Origin: Alphaproteobacteria bacterium
GTDB taxonomy: Bacteria > Pseudomonadota > Alphaproteobacteria > RF32 > CAG-239
DNA: 64,000 nt
Assembly (NCBI GenBank): GCA_900769705.1
Contig: CAAGHP010000013.1
Location: forward strand, 148,727-212,726
Reading direction: 5' to 3'
The position numbers and the translations under genes were made by a program. Position 1 is the stretch's first letter, and each line of letters begins with the position of its first letter. The notes under the pieces were generated by a model. That model worked only from the letters and a program-made list of their open reading frames with translations, was not told the DNA's origin and did no database searches. Of this stretch, positions 39,257 through 50,022 are shown one piece after another.

Positions 39257-41572
39257 TCAGTTTGTCGGTATGACTGTAATGTCTATCACACTTTGCCGCC
39301 CCAGATTGTCTACTGCTTTAATTTTTATATTGCCAAACGGCGGCACCGTTTCCAGCACTTCTCCGGCCTTGCTTTGTCCGGCCAAGCTGTCGTTGATAAA
39401 CCAATAAATTGTGTGGGCGTCGGCATCCGGCGCGGCTTGCAAGGCGATAGACCGGCTCGGTTTTAGCATTATTTTGCTGTTGTTGGCCGGAAAAGTGATT
39501 TTTGGAGGCTGACCTTGCTTAAAATCTTCTATTTCGCTGCAATCGCTTAAAAACTCCGGCGGACGTTTAAAATTTATACCGGCTTTGCTGAAAGCGCTCA
39601 GCACATCTGACGACCAAAAATTATAGCTTTTCAGTTCTGTTGTCGGCGGAGTGTGGCGACAGGCCCGTAAGCCGCTGGCTTTGTCTATGGGGATAAGCCG
39701 TGAAATATTGGAATTTTTAATACGTGTAATGCCAGGAATGAAATAGGTTTCTGCGGTTTTGGCACAAAAATCGGTTGCCAAATCACCGGTATCTTTGCAA
39801 ATTTTGACTTTGGCAAGGTTGAGATGCTGCGGAACCGTTAATAAGTTATCCGTCTGATTGCCTATCTGTTCGGCAATGCGGAAAAACAGCGGCGCAGCTA
39901 AATCTTTACCAATAAAAGCCGGGTTGAAAGTGCCGTCAAAATTGCCCAGCCAAACTACTAAAGTATAATGTTCGAAAATACCTGCTGTCCAAGCGTCTTT
40001 ATAACTGTATGAAGTACCTGTTTTCCAAGCCGCTTTTAAAAAATGATGTTTTGCCGAAAAAGGCAGTTTTGAACGTTGGTCAAATTCTCTGTTCAGCATA
40101 TATTCGGTTAAAAAAGCCGCTTCGGGTGAAATAAGTTGTTTGGCTTGCAATGTATCATCAGCCATAAAACGCAGAGGCAAAAATTTTCCGCCGTTGGCCA
40201 GCAAAGCATACATAGCGGCGAGATTTTCCATAGAAACCTCCACACCTCCCAAAGCCATGGATAGGCCGTAGTATTTTGCCGATTTGTTTAAATTTACGCC
40301 GCTGTCTTTCAAAAGATTATAAAAATTTTGTTCGCCGACTTGTTCCAGCAAGGTTACGGCCGGAATGTTGCGGCTCAGTGTCAGAGCCTGCGTCGCGTCC
40401 AAAATTCCATAATAAGAACGGTCAAAATTTTCCGGTTCATAAAAGCCATAGCGGCTTGGCACATCTTTCAACATACTGAGCGGATGTATCAGTCCGTCTT
40501 GCAGGGCGAGGGCGTAAATAAACGGTTTGAGCGCCGAACCGGGAGAACGCTTTGCCGTTATACCATCGACTTGTCCGAAAATTTCAGGGTTATAAAAATC
40601 TGCCGAACCGATGTAGGCTAAAACTGACATATTCCTGTTGTCAACCAATATAGCCGCTGCGTTATAAACACCTTGTTTATTGTGCTCCGCCGTATATTGC
40701 CGTAAAATTTCCGTTATTTTTGTTTGTAGATGCAAATCTAAAGTCGTGACGATATTACCGTTCTGCCTGCTTAATATTCGTCTGGTGAAATGTGGCGCAA
40801 AATCAGGCAGATAAACTCCGGAAGCTAAAGGCAAATTTAAATAATCATTTTGCGGATGTCGATAATTTTGCCGCCAAACTTTTTTTAATCGGCCGGCAGC
40901 CTGTGCATTGGCGCGGCGTTTTTTTTCATTCAGCAAATTGCGTTTTGCCGGATTTTGCGGAATAACGGTTAAAGCCATAATCTGCGGCAAATTAAGCTGT
41001 TTTGCCGGCTGATTGAAATAAATCAGCGAGGCGGCGCCTATTCCTTCAATATTTCCGCCATACGGAGCCATATTGAAATAAGCCTCCAAAATTTGCGCTT
41101 TGCTATAAAAAAGCTCTATCTGCAGGGCTCGCAGGATTTGTTCGATTTTTCCGGCAACAGTGGTTGTGTTCAGTTGATAAACAATACGCGCCAGCTGCAT
41201 GGTAATAGTTGAAGCTCCTTGTTTGCGTCCGCCGCCCAGCATGGCAAAGGCAGCACGGATAAAACCGGCCGGGCTGACTCCGAGATGGTGGTAAAATCCT
41301 CGGTCTTCATAAAGCAAAAGAGCCTGCCGCGCTTCCAAAGGAATATCTTGCAGCGGTGTGAAAAGCCGGTATTTATCATCTAAACTCAATGAGACTTTCA
41401 GTAGATTTCCGTCGTGGTCATAAACCGCTCCGGAAAAGCTGTAGCGGTTATATAAATCAGGTTTGGGCAGCAGCAATATCAGCAAAAATACGACAGCAAA
41501 AGCACCAGCGATAATTCGCAAGTTTTTTTTGCTCCGTATTCTTTGACACAGCCGATAAAATTTATTCGCCAA
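39257..41572 (-). CDS. pbpC: Penicillin-binding protein 1C
   Basis: A 771-residue bifunctional peptidoglycan synthase. After a membrane anchor (about 18-36) comes the GT51 glycosyltransferase with the catalytic Glu in LYEDRGFYHH and GASTITMQLAR. The transpeptidase has the serine motif SPGSALKP (SxxK), SRN and WKTGTSYSYKDAW (KTG). The last about 90 residues form the BiPBP_C domain that marks the 1C class. The start lies within the last codons of the alpha-2-macroglobulin gene (11-base overlap). PbpC and a bacterial alpha-2-macroglobulin are a known functional pair in the periplasm. Confidence 0.95.
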   Translation of the reverse strand: MANKFYRLCQRIRSKKNLRIIAGAFAVVFLLILLLPKPDLYNRYSFSGAVYDHDGNLLKVSLSLDDKYRLFTPLQDIPLEARQALLLYEDRGFYHHLGVSPAGFIRAAFAMLGGGRKQGASTITMQLARIVYQLNTTTVAGKIEQILRALQIELFYSKAQILEAYFNMAPYGGNIEGIGAASLIYFNQPAKQLNLPQIMALTVIPQNPAKRNLLNEKKRRANAQAAGRLKKVWRQNYRHPQNDYLNLPLASGVYLPDFAPHFTRRILSRQNGNIVTTLDLHLQTKITEILRQYTAEHNKQGVYNAAAILVDNRNMSVLAYIGSADFYNPEIFGQVDGITAKRSPGSALKPFIYALALQDGLIHPLSMLKDVPSRYGFYEPENFDRSYYGILDATQALTLSRNIPAVTLLEQVGEQNFYNLLKDSGVNLNKSAKYYGLSMALGGVEVSMENLAAMYALLANGGKFLPLRFMADDTLQAKQLISPEAAFLTEYMLNREFDQRSKLPFSAKHHFLKAAWKTGTSYSYKDAWTAGIFEHYTLVVWLGNFDGTFNPAFIGKDLAAPLFFRIAEQIGNQTDNLLTVPQHLNLAKVKICKDTGDLATDFCAKTAETYFIPGITRIKNSNISRLIPIDKASGLRACRHTPPTTELKSYNFWSSDVLSAFSKAGINFKRPPEFLSDCSEIEDFKQGQPPKITFPANNSKIMLKPSRSIALQAAPDADAHTIYWFINDSLAGQSKAGEVLETVPPFGNIKIKAVDNLGRQSVIDITVIPTN

Positions 41573-44500
41573 TCGTTATTTTCCTTAAATCAGAATTAGC
41601 GCGCAGCAGCGGCTGATACATAGCATCGGCATAAACCGGAGGCAGAGCATATGTACCTTCAGCCACAACTTTTACCTGATAGCTGAAACTTTGTTCATAG
41701 ACAAAGGCGGTGGCGTATACATTGATGCGGTCTTCCCGCAGTTCCACACTGTCGACGCCGTTTTCCGTTTTCAGCGAATCTTCAACCACTTCAAAGCATC
41801 CGGCAAGCAAATCTGTTATCGCAACGTCGGATACAGGCTCTTTGCCCAAGCTGCTGTAAATTACTTTAACGGTTAAAACGTCGCCGAGTTTGGCTTTGGT
41901 TACCGGCTGTCCGTTTTTATCCGTAACCGACTTGCTGACCGATAAGCCTTTGGCTGCGGCTTTTATTTGCGTTGATTTTGCAAAACCCTGCTGAGCGTTG
42001 GCGTAATAAAACGGCTGCGGTGCGCTCACGCTTAAATTTTTGGTTTGCGGCAAGTAACTGACAGTCGGAAATGGCGTGTAAACAGGAGAAAACCGTGAAA
42101 ATTTGATTTCATTATCGGCTGTTTGGCTGTTGAAAGCATTTAAGGCCAATACAGACCAGCCGGCGGAATAAGTCGTGAAATTACCGGTGCTAAGAGGTTT
42201 CAGCAGACTTTCAAGGCTTTCTTTATCCAATATTTTAAGCTTGTTTGGAAAATGCTTGGCCAGCAAATATATGTTAATAGCATTTTCAGTGCTGTCGGTG
42301 CCGTTTTGATACATTCCGGCCAAGCTGTCGGCACGTTTTTCATCTTGCAACATTTTATAACCGGCCGCCAAAAACTCGGCGCTCAGGCTGCTATGCCAAT
42401 CTTTGGTGTAATTTGTTTTATAAAATTCCTCAAGATTAAGCAGGTAGTTAGTGGTAATTTTGCCGTCTAAAGTCAAAATGTAGGCAGCATAGGCAGGGGT
42501 ATAGTCATTTTTGTCTGCCGGCTTGCCGGCGGCAACGGTTTCGCAGTAGCCCAAAGCTGCGTCTAAAAGACCGGTTGGAACATTGAAGCCATGTTGTTTA
42601 GCTGTCACTAAAAAGTGAGTGGCATACAAAGTGTCTTTATTATTTACATCTAAAGCAAGATTGCTCCAAGCCGTAAATCCTCCGCCTAGAACCTGCCGTT
42701 CGCGTAAAATTCGGATGGCGTCGTCAAACAAAGCATAAATATCCAGTCCTTTTACTAAATCAGGAGATTTGAAAAACAATTCGATTGCCGGAAATACTTT
42801 GCTGATGGTTTGTTCGGTGCAATAGTGAGGATATTTGTTGAGATATTTCAGCAAACCCTGAGCTAAAACCAAAGGCGAGGTCGAGGCAGACAACTGCTGA
42901 ACGCGGTATTCATCATATAAATCTTCAATATTGTCTGCAGTGTAAGATGATTTAGCCAAGCCAAAATTAAATTGGCTGCTGTACGGCACAGCCGGACGAA
43001 TGCTCAGCGTATATGGCATAACAGCTGTTTTTGAGGAGTCATTCAGGCTTTGAGCTGTAAAGGTTATTTGCTGAGAGCCTAGTTTTTCTTTGGCCTTAAA
43101 TTTGAATTTCAGCATAATTTCGCCGTTTTCGGCAACGGCAGATGTTTGTGAGCTGTCACTGCTTATTTCCAAGCCATCTGTGACGGCGGCCGAAATTTTT
43201 ACCTGATAATCGGAACCTGAATTTTCTATCAAATTGCCGACGCTCAGACCGATAACAAATTCATCGTTCGGCGTAATGTTGTAGGGACCTGACGGCACTA
43301 AAGCAAAATCTCCGCGTGCCAAAACATTTTTTTCGGTGCTGCCAAAACGGTCCGCCGACACTGCAACAGCCATAATTTTTAGACTGCCGCTGAATGTTTC
43401 CGGTACTTTATAGGTATAGCTGCCGCCTTTTTCATCGCTTGGCAAAATACCGCTCCAAAAAGCGGCCGGTTTGTCGGTCTTTCGGGCAAACGGATTTAAG
43501 TTGCGGTTAAGAGCTGTTTCTTCTTCCGCACCGTCGCCGCCACTGGAACTCAGGTTTTTCAAAAAGCGGATATCCGGCATAATTAAATCCATAATCTGTT
43601 CAGTTACCACCCGCAATGCGCGTTTAGCTAAGAAAATATCCAGTAATTTCGGCATTTTATAACCGGCAATCTGTAAAATTCCTTCATTTACACCATATAC
43701 CGCAATTTGTGCCGGTTCGGAAGTCTGATAGCGGATAAGTAAATCTTTGCCAGGTTTAACTGTTTGCGGAACGTCTAAAGTTATGTTTAGCCGGCGGTTT
43801 TCTTTGTTTATATTAAACGGAACAGCTGAGTAACTAAGCGGAGAAGTATAAATTTCATCAGACTGCAAAGAACGGAACATCGCTATATTTAAATAGGCAT
43901 TACCTTCAATGCCGGCAGGCAGGGTAATGCTTTGGTTGAAAGCGGAAGTTTCTGTTTTGAACCATTTATAAGCATAAACTTTGTCGCGTTCAATGGTTAT
44001 CAAGCCATATCCGCTATAAGGCGCAGTTATTTGCATTTCAATATTTTCATCGGAAGCATATTCGTTTTTATTGAGTTTAACGCTTAAATTAGCGTTTTTA
44101 TCGGTTTTTTGCAGCAAATCTGCGGCTCCGGCAATATTAAACTCTATTTTTGCCAATAACTGATTTTTAGCATTCAAAACTTTCAGTATATATTCTCCAG
44201 GTTCAGAAGTCGGAAGTTTTTCATTTTGTCCGCCGGCGGAAACAGTAAATTTACGGCTGTTCAAAATAGTTTCTTTGGCCACCATTTGGTATTGAAAAGT
44301 GCCGTTTTTTTGCTCAACCAAAGAAGACACATAGTCTTTTTTTATCAGCTGCAGCGTCAGATTATCCAGTTCCAGCGGCTGTAGGTCGTTATTTACGGCA
44401 ATAAAGCTGATGCTGCGCTCGGCGTCTTTATTTATATAATTCAGTGCACCGTCAGCTTTCCAGCCTATAAGATATTCTTCAGGAGATACTAAAACATTTA

Positions 44501-47081
44501 GACCTGTACCGACACCGCGGGCGCTTCCGGCTTCCAAGCCATCAATATTAAGCTGTAGGCGGTAAGTTCCTTTTTCAAAATTATCCAGATTTAAGAACAA
44601 TTCCGCATTGCCGTCTTTGTCGGTTTGAACTTCGGGCAGAGAATCTTTATAACTGCGGACTTTTTGTTCCTGTAAAGGATTAAGAAATTTGTAATCCTTA
44701 AATTCGGCAAAATAAAAAATAACAGGTGTCAGACTGTATTCTGCCTGCAAGGTGTGGCCGGCGGCGGGATTGCCGTAGAGATTTTGCAGATTTACCGCTG
44801 CTTTCAGGCTACTTTCGTTAATCCAGCCTTTTGGTGCTTTTGGTTGCCATTGAGCTTTGATTTTCAGAGTGTCCGGCGTAAATTCTTCTACCCGAAAAGA
44901 GCTGTAAGCCACAAAACGCTGATTATTTTCTTTGTCTTGCAGCCATAAGTCTGCGGAATAGGTGCCGGTTTGTGTCGTTACCGGTAGACTGAATTCATAT
45001 TCCATAAAGCCGAATTCATTGCTTTTCAATTTTTTTGCGGCTAATGTTTCGCCGTTAGGTTTGCGGATTGTTAATTCAAACGGCAGCTGCTGCGGAGTGT
45101 GTAAGTCGGCTTGGCGCACTAAAATTCCCAAATGTCCGCTTTCCCCGGGACGATAAATACCTCGGTCGCTGAAAATATAGCCTTTAAGAGAAGTTTGTAT
45201 CGTATTGCCATTATCAATGTAATCACCGCCTATATCAAAACGCGATAAGTTAAGTTTGCGGTCTTCCCAGTTAATCGGCAAAAAGGAAATATCTTTGCCT
45301 AAGCTTACTTTATAAGCAACGGCGTACTTGTCATTTTTGAACTCTGAAAAATCGGCAATTTGCGCCATTCCCTGTTCATTGGTTTCGGTTTCGAAAATTG
45401 GCAGGCCATTTTTACCGAGAACTTGTACTTTGGCGCCGGTAACCGGTGTTTCAGAGGCAATATTTGAAACAAAAATATTATGAGTGTTGTCGGCATTGTC
45501 TTTGACGACAATTCCTAAATCTGTCAATAAAAGAAGGCGCTTGCTTGCCGGACTGCGGCGGTCGCCATTCTGTCCATGCAGGGTTAATAAAAATACACCT
45601 TTGCGATTTTGAAAATACTCGTTAAAATCAAGCGATGAATAATTTGCTTCCGCCGGATTTGAGGTGTTAATCGGTAGTTTTTTATGGAAAATTTCCGAAA
45701 TATTATCTTCAGAAAAATTATAATTTATAAAATCGGGTGTGGTGAAATGACCGTATGTTTGCGTAACCAGATGGTTTAAGTCACTTTCTTTAATTCGGGC
45801 GATATCTGCAACAAGTTCTTTAGCGCCGCGTGAAATAAAAGCTACTTTACGGCTGCCCTGCAAAGACATAATCGAGCCGTCAAAGGCAATATCCGCTTCC
45901 AGCGGGTAAGGCGTTAAGCTTGTGGAAATAGCTGAGACAGTACCGCTTTGCCCCAGCTTAAATCCTTCAACCGACGTTAAGCTGTTGTCAAACACGGCAA
46001 CCAGGCAGCCGCTGTTTTGCGGTTCGTCATATTTGAATAAGTGTTTTTTTGCATTTTCGGTTTGAACGGATACTTCGGAAATCGCAAGTTGTTTGAATTG
46101 CGGCGCAAGCTCTTCTTTGCCTTGTGTTGTAGCCAATTTTTTGCTTACGTTATAGCAGTCTTCTGCAATATAATTTAAGGTTAAGGCATTTTGCAGCTGT
46201 CGATTGTTGACAGCGGTGGTAAATTCCACGCTCAAAATTTGTTCCGGATTGTTATTGTTTTGAGCATTGCGGACAATGTGAGAGAAAAGTTTTTTTATTT
46301 GAAAAAAAGTGCTGCTGCTGGGAATTTTAACCGTAGTTTCCAAATTTTTATCCAAAGTTTTTTGATTGTAGGCGTTGCCGAGGTTTGTAACGCTGATTTT
46401 TGCAAAATCAACTTCGCTTTTGATTTTTACGGGTTTGGATATAATATGCAAAGCGGTGTTGTTGTCTGTCAGTTTATAGTCAAAATCATAGCTATCGCCG
46501 CTGACTGTGCGGATTTTTATGTGGTCTTTCAGGTCTGCTGTGTTTATCGGATAACTAAAGATAAAACTGGCAGTTACTGATTTGCTTTGCAGCTCTTGCG
46601 GATTTTCGTAAAATTCCGCCGCGCTAAGCCTGCCGCTGAACACAGGTGTATTAAATTTAAATGTCAGGTCTTTAGGTTTGGGAGCGGCTCTGAAAATATT
46701 TTTGCTTAAATTTACTTTATAAGACGTATCCGGCAGCCAATCTGTTTCCGGAGTAAACACGAGCTTTTGGCGGTTTTGCCATTGCCAGCTGCCGCGAATG
46801 TCCGGCTGGATTGAAATGCCTGTGTTGAAGTTTACGCCGATTTTGTCAGCTTCGGCTGCCGGCTGATTAAAGTTTAGCAACAGCGGATTTGGCAAAGGCT
46901 TGTCGGCAGAGTTATAATTAGTCGGAGCAGGGGATTGAACCGAGGTAATTTTTAAGGTGTCAGCCGAATTTTCCAGCTCGTAGCCACCGCTGAAATAAAA
47001 ACCTGCGACACCACCGGCAATTGCTATTATAACGGCAAATACGCCGGCTAAAAAAGTTTTTTTATTTACCTTAATATCCAT
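41562..47081 (-). CDS. Bacterial alpha-2-macroglobulin (YfhM-like)
   Basis: An 1839-residue envelope protein. The start at 47081 has GGGAG upstream; the frame could extend to 47114 without support. A membrane anchor or signal (about residues 8-30) is followed by many macroglobulin beta domains, a bait-type region, and the thioester domain with CTEQ in YPHYCTEQTISK. This motif lets the protein covalently trap attacking proteases. The length is normal for the family. It overlaps pbpC by 11 bases, so the two are coupled. It is thought to protect the cell when the outer wall is breached and PBP1C repairs it. Confidence 0.94.
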   Translation of the reverse strand: MDIKVNKKTFLAGVFAVIIAIAGGVAGFYFSGGYELENSADTLKITSVQSPAPTNYNSADKPLPNPLLLNFNQPAAEADKIGVNFNTGISIQPDIRGSWQWQNRQKLVFTPETDWLPDTSYKVNLSKNIFRAAPKPKDLTFKFNTPVFSGRLSAAEFYENPQELQSKSVTASFIFSYPINTADLKDHIKIRTVSGDSYDFDYKLTDNNTALHIISKPVKIKSEVDFAKISVTNLGNAYNQKTLDKNLETTVKIPSSSTFFQIKKLFSHIVRNAQNNNNPEQILSVEFTTAVNNRQLQNALTLNYIAEDCYNVSKKLATTQGKEELAPQFKQLAISEVSVQTENAKKHLFKYDEPQNSGCLVAVFDNSLTSVEGFKLGQSGTVSAISTSLTPYPLEADIAFDGSIMSLQGSRKVAFISRGAKELVADIARIKESDLNHLVTQTYGHFTTPDFINYNFSEDNISEIFHKKLPINTSNPAEANYSSLDFNEYFQNRKGVFLLTLHGQNGDRRSPASKRLLLLTDLGIVVKDNADNTHNIFVSNIASETPVTGAKVQVLGKNGLPIFETETNEQGMAQIADFSEFKNDKYAVAYKVSLGKDISFLPINWEDRKLNLSRFDIGGDYIDNGNTIQTSLKGYIFSDRGIYRPGESGHLGILVRQADLHTPQQLPFELTIRKPNGETLAAKKLKSNEFGFMEYEFSLPVTTQTGTYSADLWLQDKENNQRFVAYSSFRVEEFTPDTLKIKAQWQPKAPKGWINESSLKAAVNLQNLYGNPAAGHTLQAEYSLTPVIFYFAEFKDYKFLNPLQEQKVRSYKDSLPEVQTDKDGNAELFLNLDNFEKGTYRLQLNIDGLEAGSARGVGTGLNVLVSPEEYLIGWKADGALNYINKDAERSISFIAVNNDLQPLELDNLTLQLIKKDYVSSLVEQKNGTFQYQMVAKETILNSRKFTVSAGGQNEKLPTSEPGEYILKVLNAKNQLLAKIEFNIAGAADLLQKTDKNANLSVKLNKNEYASDENIEMQITAPYSGYGLITIERDKVYAYKWFKTETSAFNQSITLPAGIEGNAYLNIAMFRSLQSDEIYTSPLSYSAVPFNINKENRRLNITLDVPQTVKPGKDLLIRYQTSEPAQIAVYGVNEGILQIAGYKMPKLLDIFLAKRALRVVTEQIMDLIMPDIRFLKNLSSSGGDGAEEETALNRNLNPFARKTDKPAAFWSGILPSDEKGGSYTYKVPETFSGSLKIMAVAVSADRFGSTEKNVLARGDFALVPSGPYNITPNDEFVIGLSVGNLIENSGSDYQVKISAAVTDGLEISSDSSQTSAVAENGEIMLKFKFKAKEKLGSQQITFTAQSLNDSSKTAVMPYTLSIRPAVPYSSQFNFGLAKSSYTADNIEDLYDEYRVQQLSASTSPLVLAQGLLKYLNKYPHYCTEQTISKVFPAIELFFKSPDLVKGLDIYALFDDAIRILRERQVLGGGFTAWSNLALDVNNKDTLYATHFLVTAKQHGFNVPTGLLDAALGYCETVAAGKPADKNDYTPAYAAYILTLDGKITTNYLLNLEEFYKTNYTKDWHSSLSAEFLAAGYKMLQDEKRADSLAGMYQNGTDSTENAINIYLLAKHFPNKLKILDKESLESLLKPLSTGNFTTYSAGWSVLALNAFNSQTADNEIKFSRFSPVYTPFPTVSYLPQTKNLSVSAPQPFYYANAQQGFAKSTQIKAAAKGLSVSKSVTDKNGQPVTKAKLGDVLTVKVIYSSLGKEPVSDVAITDLLAGCFEVVEDSLKTENGVDSVELREDRINVYATAFVYEQSFSYQVKVVAEGTYALPPVYADAMYQPLLRANSDLRKITIGE

Positions 47082-47231
47082 TAGTTTTCTCCCAAATCCA
47101 AATAATGCATGCATCTAAAATAATAAGTGCAAGTCGCCTATTTACAATATATATTAACAAACTGTAAACAATTTAATTTGGTTAAAATATGATAATGATT
47201 CTTTTTTATGCTGTGATAATGCTGAAAAATC

Positions 47232-47260
47232 AAAAAGGCCGCTATAAAAGCGACCTTTTT
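47232..47260 (-). terminator. Terminator of tRNA-Asp
   Basis: AAAAAGGTCGCT pairs with AGCGGCCTTTTT (one wobble) around a short AT loop on the minus strand. Confidence 0.85.
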
Positions 47261-47267
47261 GCGTTAG

Positions 47268-47344
47268 TGGCGGGAGCGACGAGGCTCGAACTCGCGACCT
47301 CATGCGTGACAGGCATGCATTCTAACCAACTGAACTACGCCCCC
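47268..47344 (-). tRNA. tRNA-Asp (GTC)
   Basis: A 77-base cloverleaf with acceptor GGGGGCG, anticodon loop CTGTCAC (anticodon GTC), T-loop TTCGAGC and encoded CCA. Confidence 0.94.
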
Positions 47345-47522
47345 AACGACAAAAACACTTATATAGGATAAAATTTTATAATGCAAGAACTTTTTTTATT
47401 TTTTTGCAAAAAAAAATTTTGTTGTGGAAAAACGGTGGTTTTTATAGGTATAACTATATTTATCTACTTGCATTGATTTGGAAAATATATCATCATTCTG
47501 GCATTGTTGAATTGGATTTGAT

Positions 47523-49481
47523 ATGCCTGGGTTTACAAATTTAAGAAAAAAAGTGCGTCGGCGCCGTATAGAGACTATTTTGCTTGCAGGATATGCTGTG
47601 GCTGTAACTTGCGCATTGTTCGTTTCTATGCTGAATAAAAACAGCGAACCGGTAGTAAAACAGCAAATTGCCGAAGATAATTATGATTTTGGCAATGATG
47701 TGATGACTCCGGCATTTAATGATGTAAAGGATAATCCGTTTGATATTTTGTATGCACAAGTTAATAATATTAAGCTTTTGAGCGATAATGAGATTTTGAC
47801 AACAAAATACAGAATCAGTCAAAACGGGCAGGCCGGTGTGGTTATGCCGATTCAGCCAAAACCTAAAATGTTTGAGCAAGCTGGAAGTTTTGACGGTATC
47901 TATCAAAAAGAACGCCGCGTGATTGTGGTGGCGCCTGGAGATAACTTTATCGGTATTTTGACTAATTTAGGCATGGAAAACAAAAGCGCTACCAGCGCTT
48001 ATATGACTTTGAAAAAAGTTTATGATGCGCGCAAGCTTAAAGCCGGCCAGCATATTGAGCTGACAGCCACTTTTGATGTGCAGTCAAAATCGCTTGAAGC
48101 TTTGGATACGTTGGTTATTGAGCCTGTGCGCGGTACAAAATATATTTTGCAGCTGAATGAGTACGACCAATTTGAAGCAAGAGTTGAACAAGAAGAATTT
48201 GCCTATGAAATCAGAAACATTAAAGGCACTGTTTCTGGTAATGTCAGCGCTTCATTAAATAAGTCGGGCGTTCCGTATAAATTGTGCGGCAAAGTTACGC
48301 AAATGTTTGCACATTTGATTGATTTTAGACGCGATGTTAAAAAAGGCGATACTTTTGATGTAAAATATGAAGTTAATAAAGATTCCAGTGGCAAAGTTGT
48401 CAGTGTCGGCGATGTTATTTTTGCTTCATTTACCGTAAATGGACATACTTATAAACTATATCGCTATAAGTCGCGCGGCGGTGCTACCGATTATTATGAC
48501 GAAAAAGGCGGTGCTAAAAAGACAGGCTTGGATAAAAAACCGCTTGCTATGCGCAATGCCCGTATTTCTTCACTGTTCGGCTATCGCCGCCATCCGATTT
48601 ACAAAACAACCAAATTCCACAGCGGTGTGGACTATGCCGCTCCGCGCGGAACCGCGATTTATGCCAGCGGTGCTGGAACCATTGAAATGGCTCGTTATGT
48701 AAACGGTTACGGCAACTTTATCAAGATTCGCCATAATTCTGAATACGAAACAGCGTATGGACATATGCATAAATTTGCATCAGGTATGAAACCAGGTGTC
48801 AGAGTTAAAAAAGGCCAAATTATCGGCTATGTCGGCAGTACCGGACGTTCTACCGGACCGCACCTGCACTTTGAAATTTTGCGTAAGGGACAGAGAATCG
48901 ACCCTCTTAAAGCTAAAGTTGCTACCGGAAACGATTTGACCGGAAATCAGCTTGCCGAATTTAAACGAATCGTGAAAAAAGTTGATAATATTAAGTATAC
49001 AGAACTTGTATCGACAGAAAAGAAAAAAGAAGCAATAGAAGCTAAAAAAGAAGCTGCTGAGGAAAATGCCGCATTGGAAAAAACAGTTAAAACAGTGAAC
49101 GAAAAAAGCTTGCAAACCTCAGAGGCGGAAAAAACGGCAGAAAAAGTGAATGCTGAATCTAAAAACAAAGGCAATGCTATAGTTTTGCCGCAAAAGAGCG
49201 ATGTGTTTTCTATCATTGCCAAAACAAAAGCTGAAAATCCGGTATTAAATGCGACAGAAGAAAAGGAAAAAGCAGCAGAAACGGTTGAACCAATTGTAAA
49301 AGAAGTATCTGAATCTGCAGCAACTGAAACCGAAAACAACAAAACCGCTGCTGTATCGGCGGTCAAAAAACCGATATATCCGCCACGCACTCCGGCAAAA
49401 AAGAAACAAATCACCAACGCTGAAAATTTGAAAGCTTTGAATTTAGTCCGTTCTTTGACCAGTAAGCCAAAAAGAAAATAG
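47523..49481 (+). CDS. M23 peptidase with OapA/LysM-like region
   Basis: A 652-residue envelope protein. An arginine-rich N-terminus and one membrane helix (about 18-38) anchor it. A LysM-like or OapA-like segment (VVAPGDNFIGILTNLGM) lies at about 135-150. The M23 lytic endopeptidase domain follows at about 345-460, with the zinc ligands in FHSGVDYAA and HLHF and the complete GRSTGPHLHFEIL block. The last 170 residues are a Glu/Lys/Ala-rich, disordered tail ending in a basic patch. It should cut peptide cross-links in peptidoglycan or regulate amidases. It stands before the Bat operon and may be linked to it. Confidence 0.88.
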   Translation: MPGFTNLRKKVRRRRIETILLAGYAVAVTCALFVSMLNKNSEPVVKQQIAEDNYDFGNDVMTPAFNDVKDNPFDILYAQVNNIKLLSDNEILTTKYRISQNGQAGVVMPIQPKPKMFEQAGSFDGIYQKERRVIVVAPGDNFIGILTNLGMENKSATSAYMTLKKVYDARKLKAGQHIELTATFDVQSKSLEALDTLVIEPVRGTKYILQLNEYDQFEARVEQEEFAYEIRNIKGTVSGNVSASLNKSGVPYKLCGKVTQMFAHLIDFRRDVKKGDTFDVKYEVNKDSSGKVVSVGDVIFASFTVNGHTYKLYRYKSRGGATDYYDEKGGAKKTGLDKKPLAMRNARISSLFGYRRHPIYKTTKFHSGVDYAAPRGTAIYASGAGTIEMARYVNGYGNFIKIRHNSEYETAYGHMHKFASGMKPGVRVKKGQIIGYVGSTGRSTGPHLHFEILRKGQRIDPLKAKVATGNDLTGNQLAEFKRIVKKVDNIKYTELVSTEKKKEAIEAKKEAAEENAALEKTVKTVNEKSLQTSEAEKTAEKVNAESKNKGNAIVLPQKSDVFSIIAKTKAENPVLNATEEKEKAAETVEPIVKEVSESAATETENNKTAAVSAVKKPIYPPRTPAKKKQITNAENLKALNLVRSLTSKPKRK

Positions 49482-49569
49482 CATAATAATTGTGGCAAAT
49501 CCTAAACTGATACTTGATATTCAGAGCAATAAATCCTAGATTTATATAGCAAATAGGAGAGGTTTGAAT

Positions 49570-50022
49570 ATGGATAATTTACCCGAATTGAGAGACATAC
49601 ATCTGCCTGAAAGCGGTGTTTCATTTTGGCCGCTTGCTGACGGTTGGTGGGGTGTTTTAGCGCTAATGGCCGTATTTGGGGCTTTGTTTTGCGTCGGACG
49701 TTACTTTAAAAAGCACAGCAAAAAAATATACGCCCGTTATTTGCTGCAGAAAAAAGCTGCCGAAAATACTCCGGAAGCTGCGGTTCAAATGTCAGAGCTG
49801 CTGCGAAGAATATGCGTCAGCCGCTATCCGGAAGCTGTTTCCTATTCCGGACACAAATGGGTGGATTTTTTGAATGAACATGCAAAGCAAAAATTACCGG
49901 TTAAAACGGCTGATTTGCTGATAGATGCCCCGTATGCTCCCAAAAACAGCTCTTTGTTTGCGGTTGAAAATATTGCAGAATTAAGACATTTCTGCCAAGG
50001 CTGGATAGGAGAGAATCTATGA
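49570..50022 (+). CDS. DUF4381 protein
   Basis: A 150-residue protein opening DNLPELRDIHLPESG, followed by a transmembrane helix (about 28-46) and a helical cytoplasmic domain with RRICVSRYPEAV and SGHKWVDFL. These features identify DUF4381, a family coded beside Bat-type von Willebrand proteins. The start at 49570 has TAGGAGAGG upstream. The stop overlaps the next start (ATGATG), so translation is coupled. The role in the Bat complex is unknown. Confidence 0.85.
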   Translation: MDNLPELRDIHLPESGVSFWPLADGWWGVLALMAVFGALFCVGRYFKKHSKKIYARYLLQKKAAENTPEAAVQMSELLRRICVSRYPEAVSYSGHKWVDFLNEHAKQKLPVKTADLLIDAPYAPKNSSLFAVENIAELRHFCQGWIGENL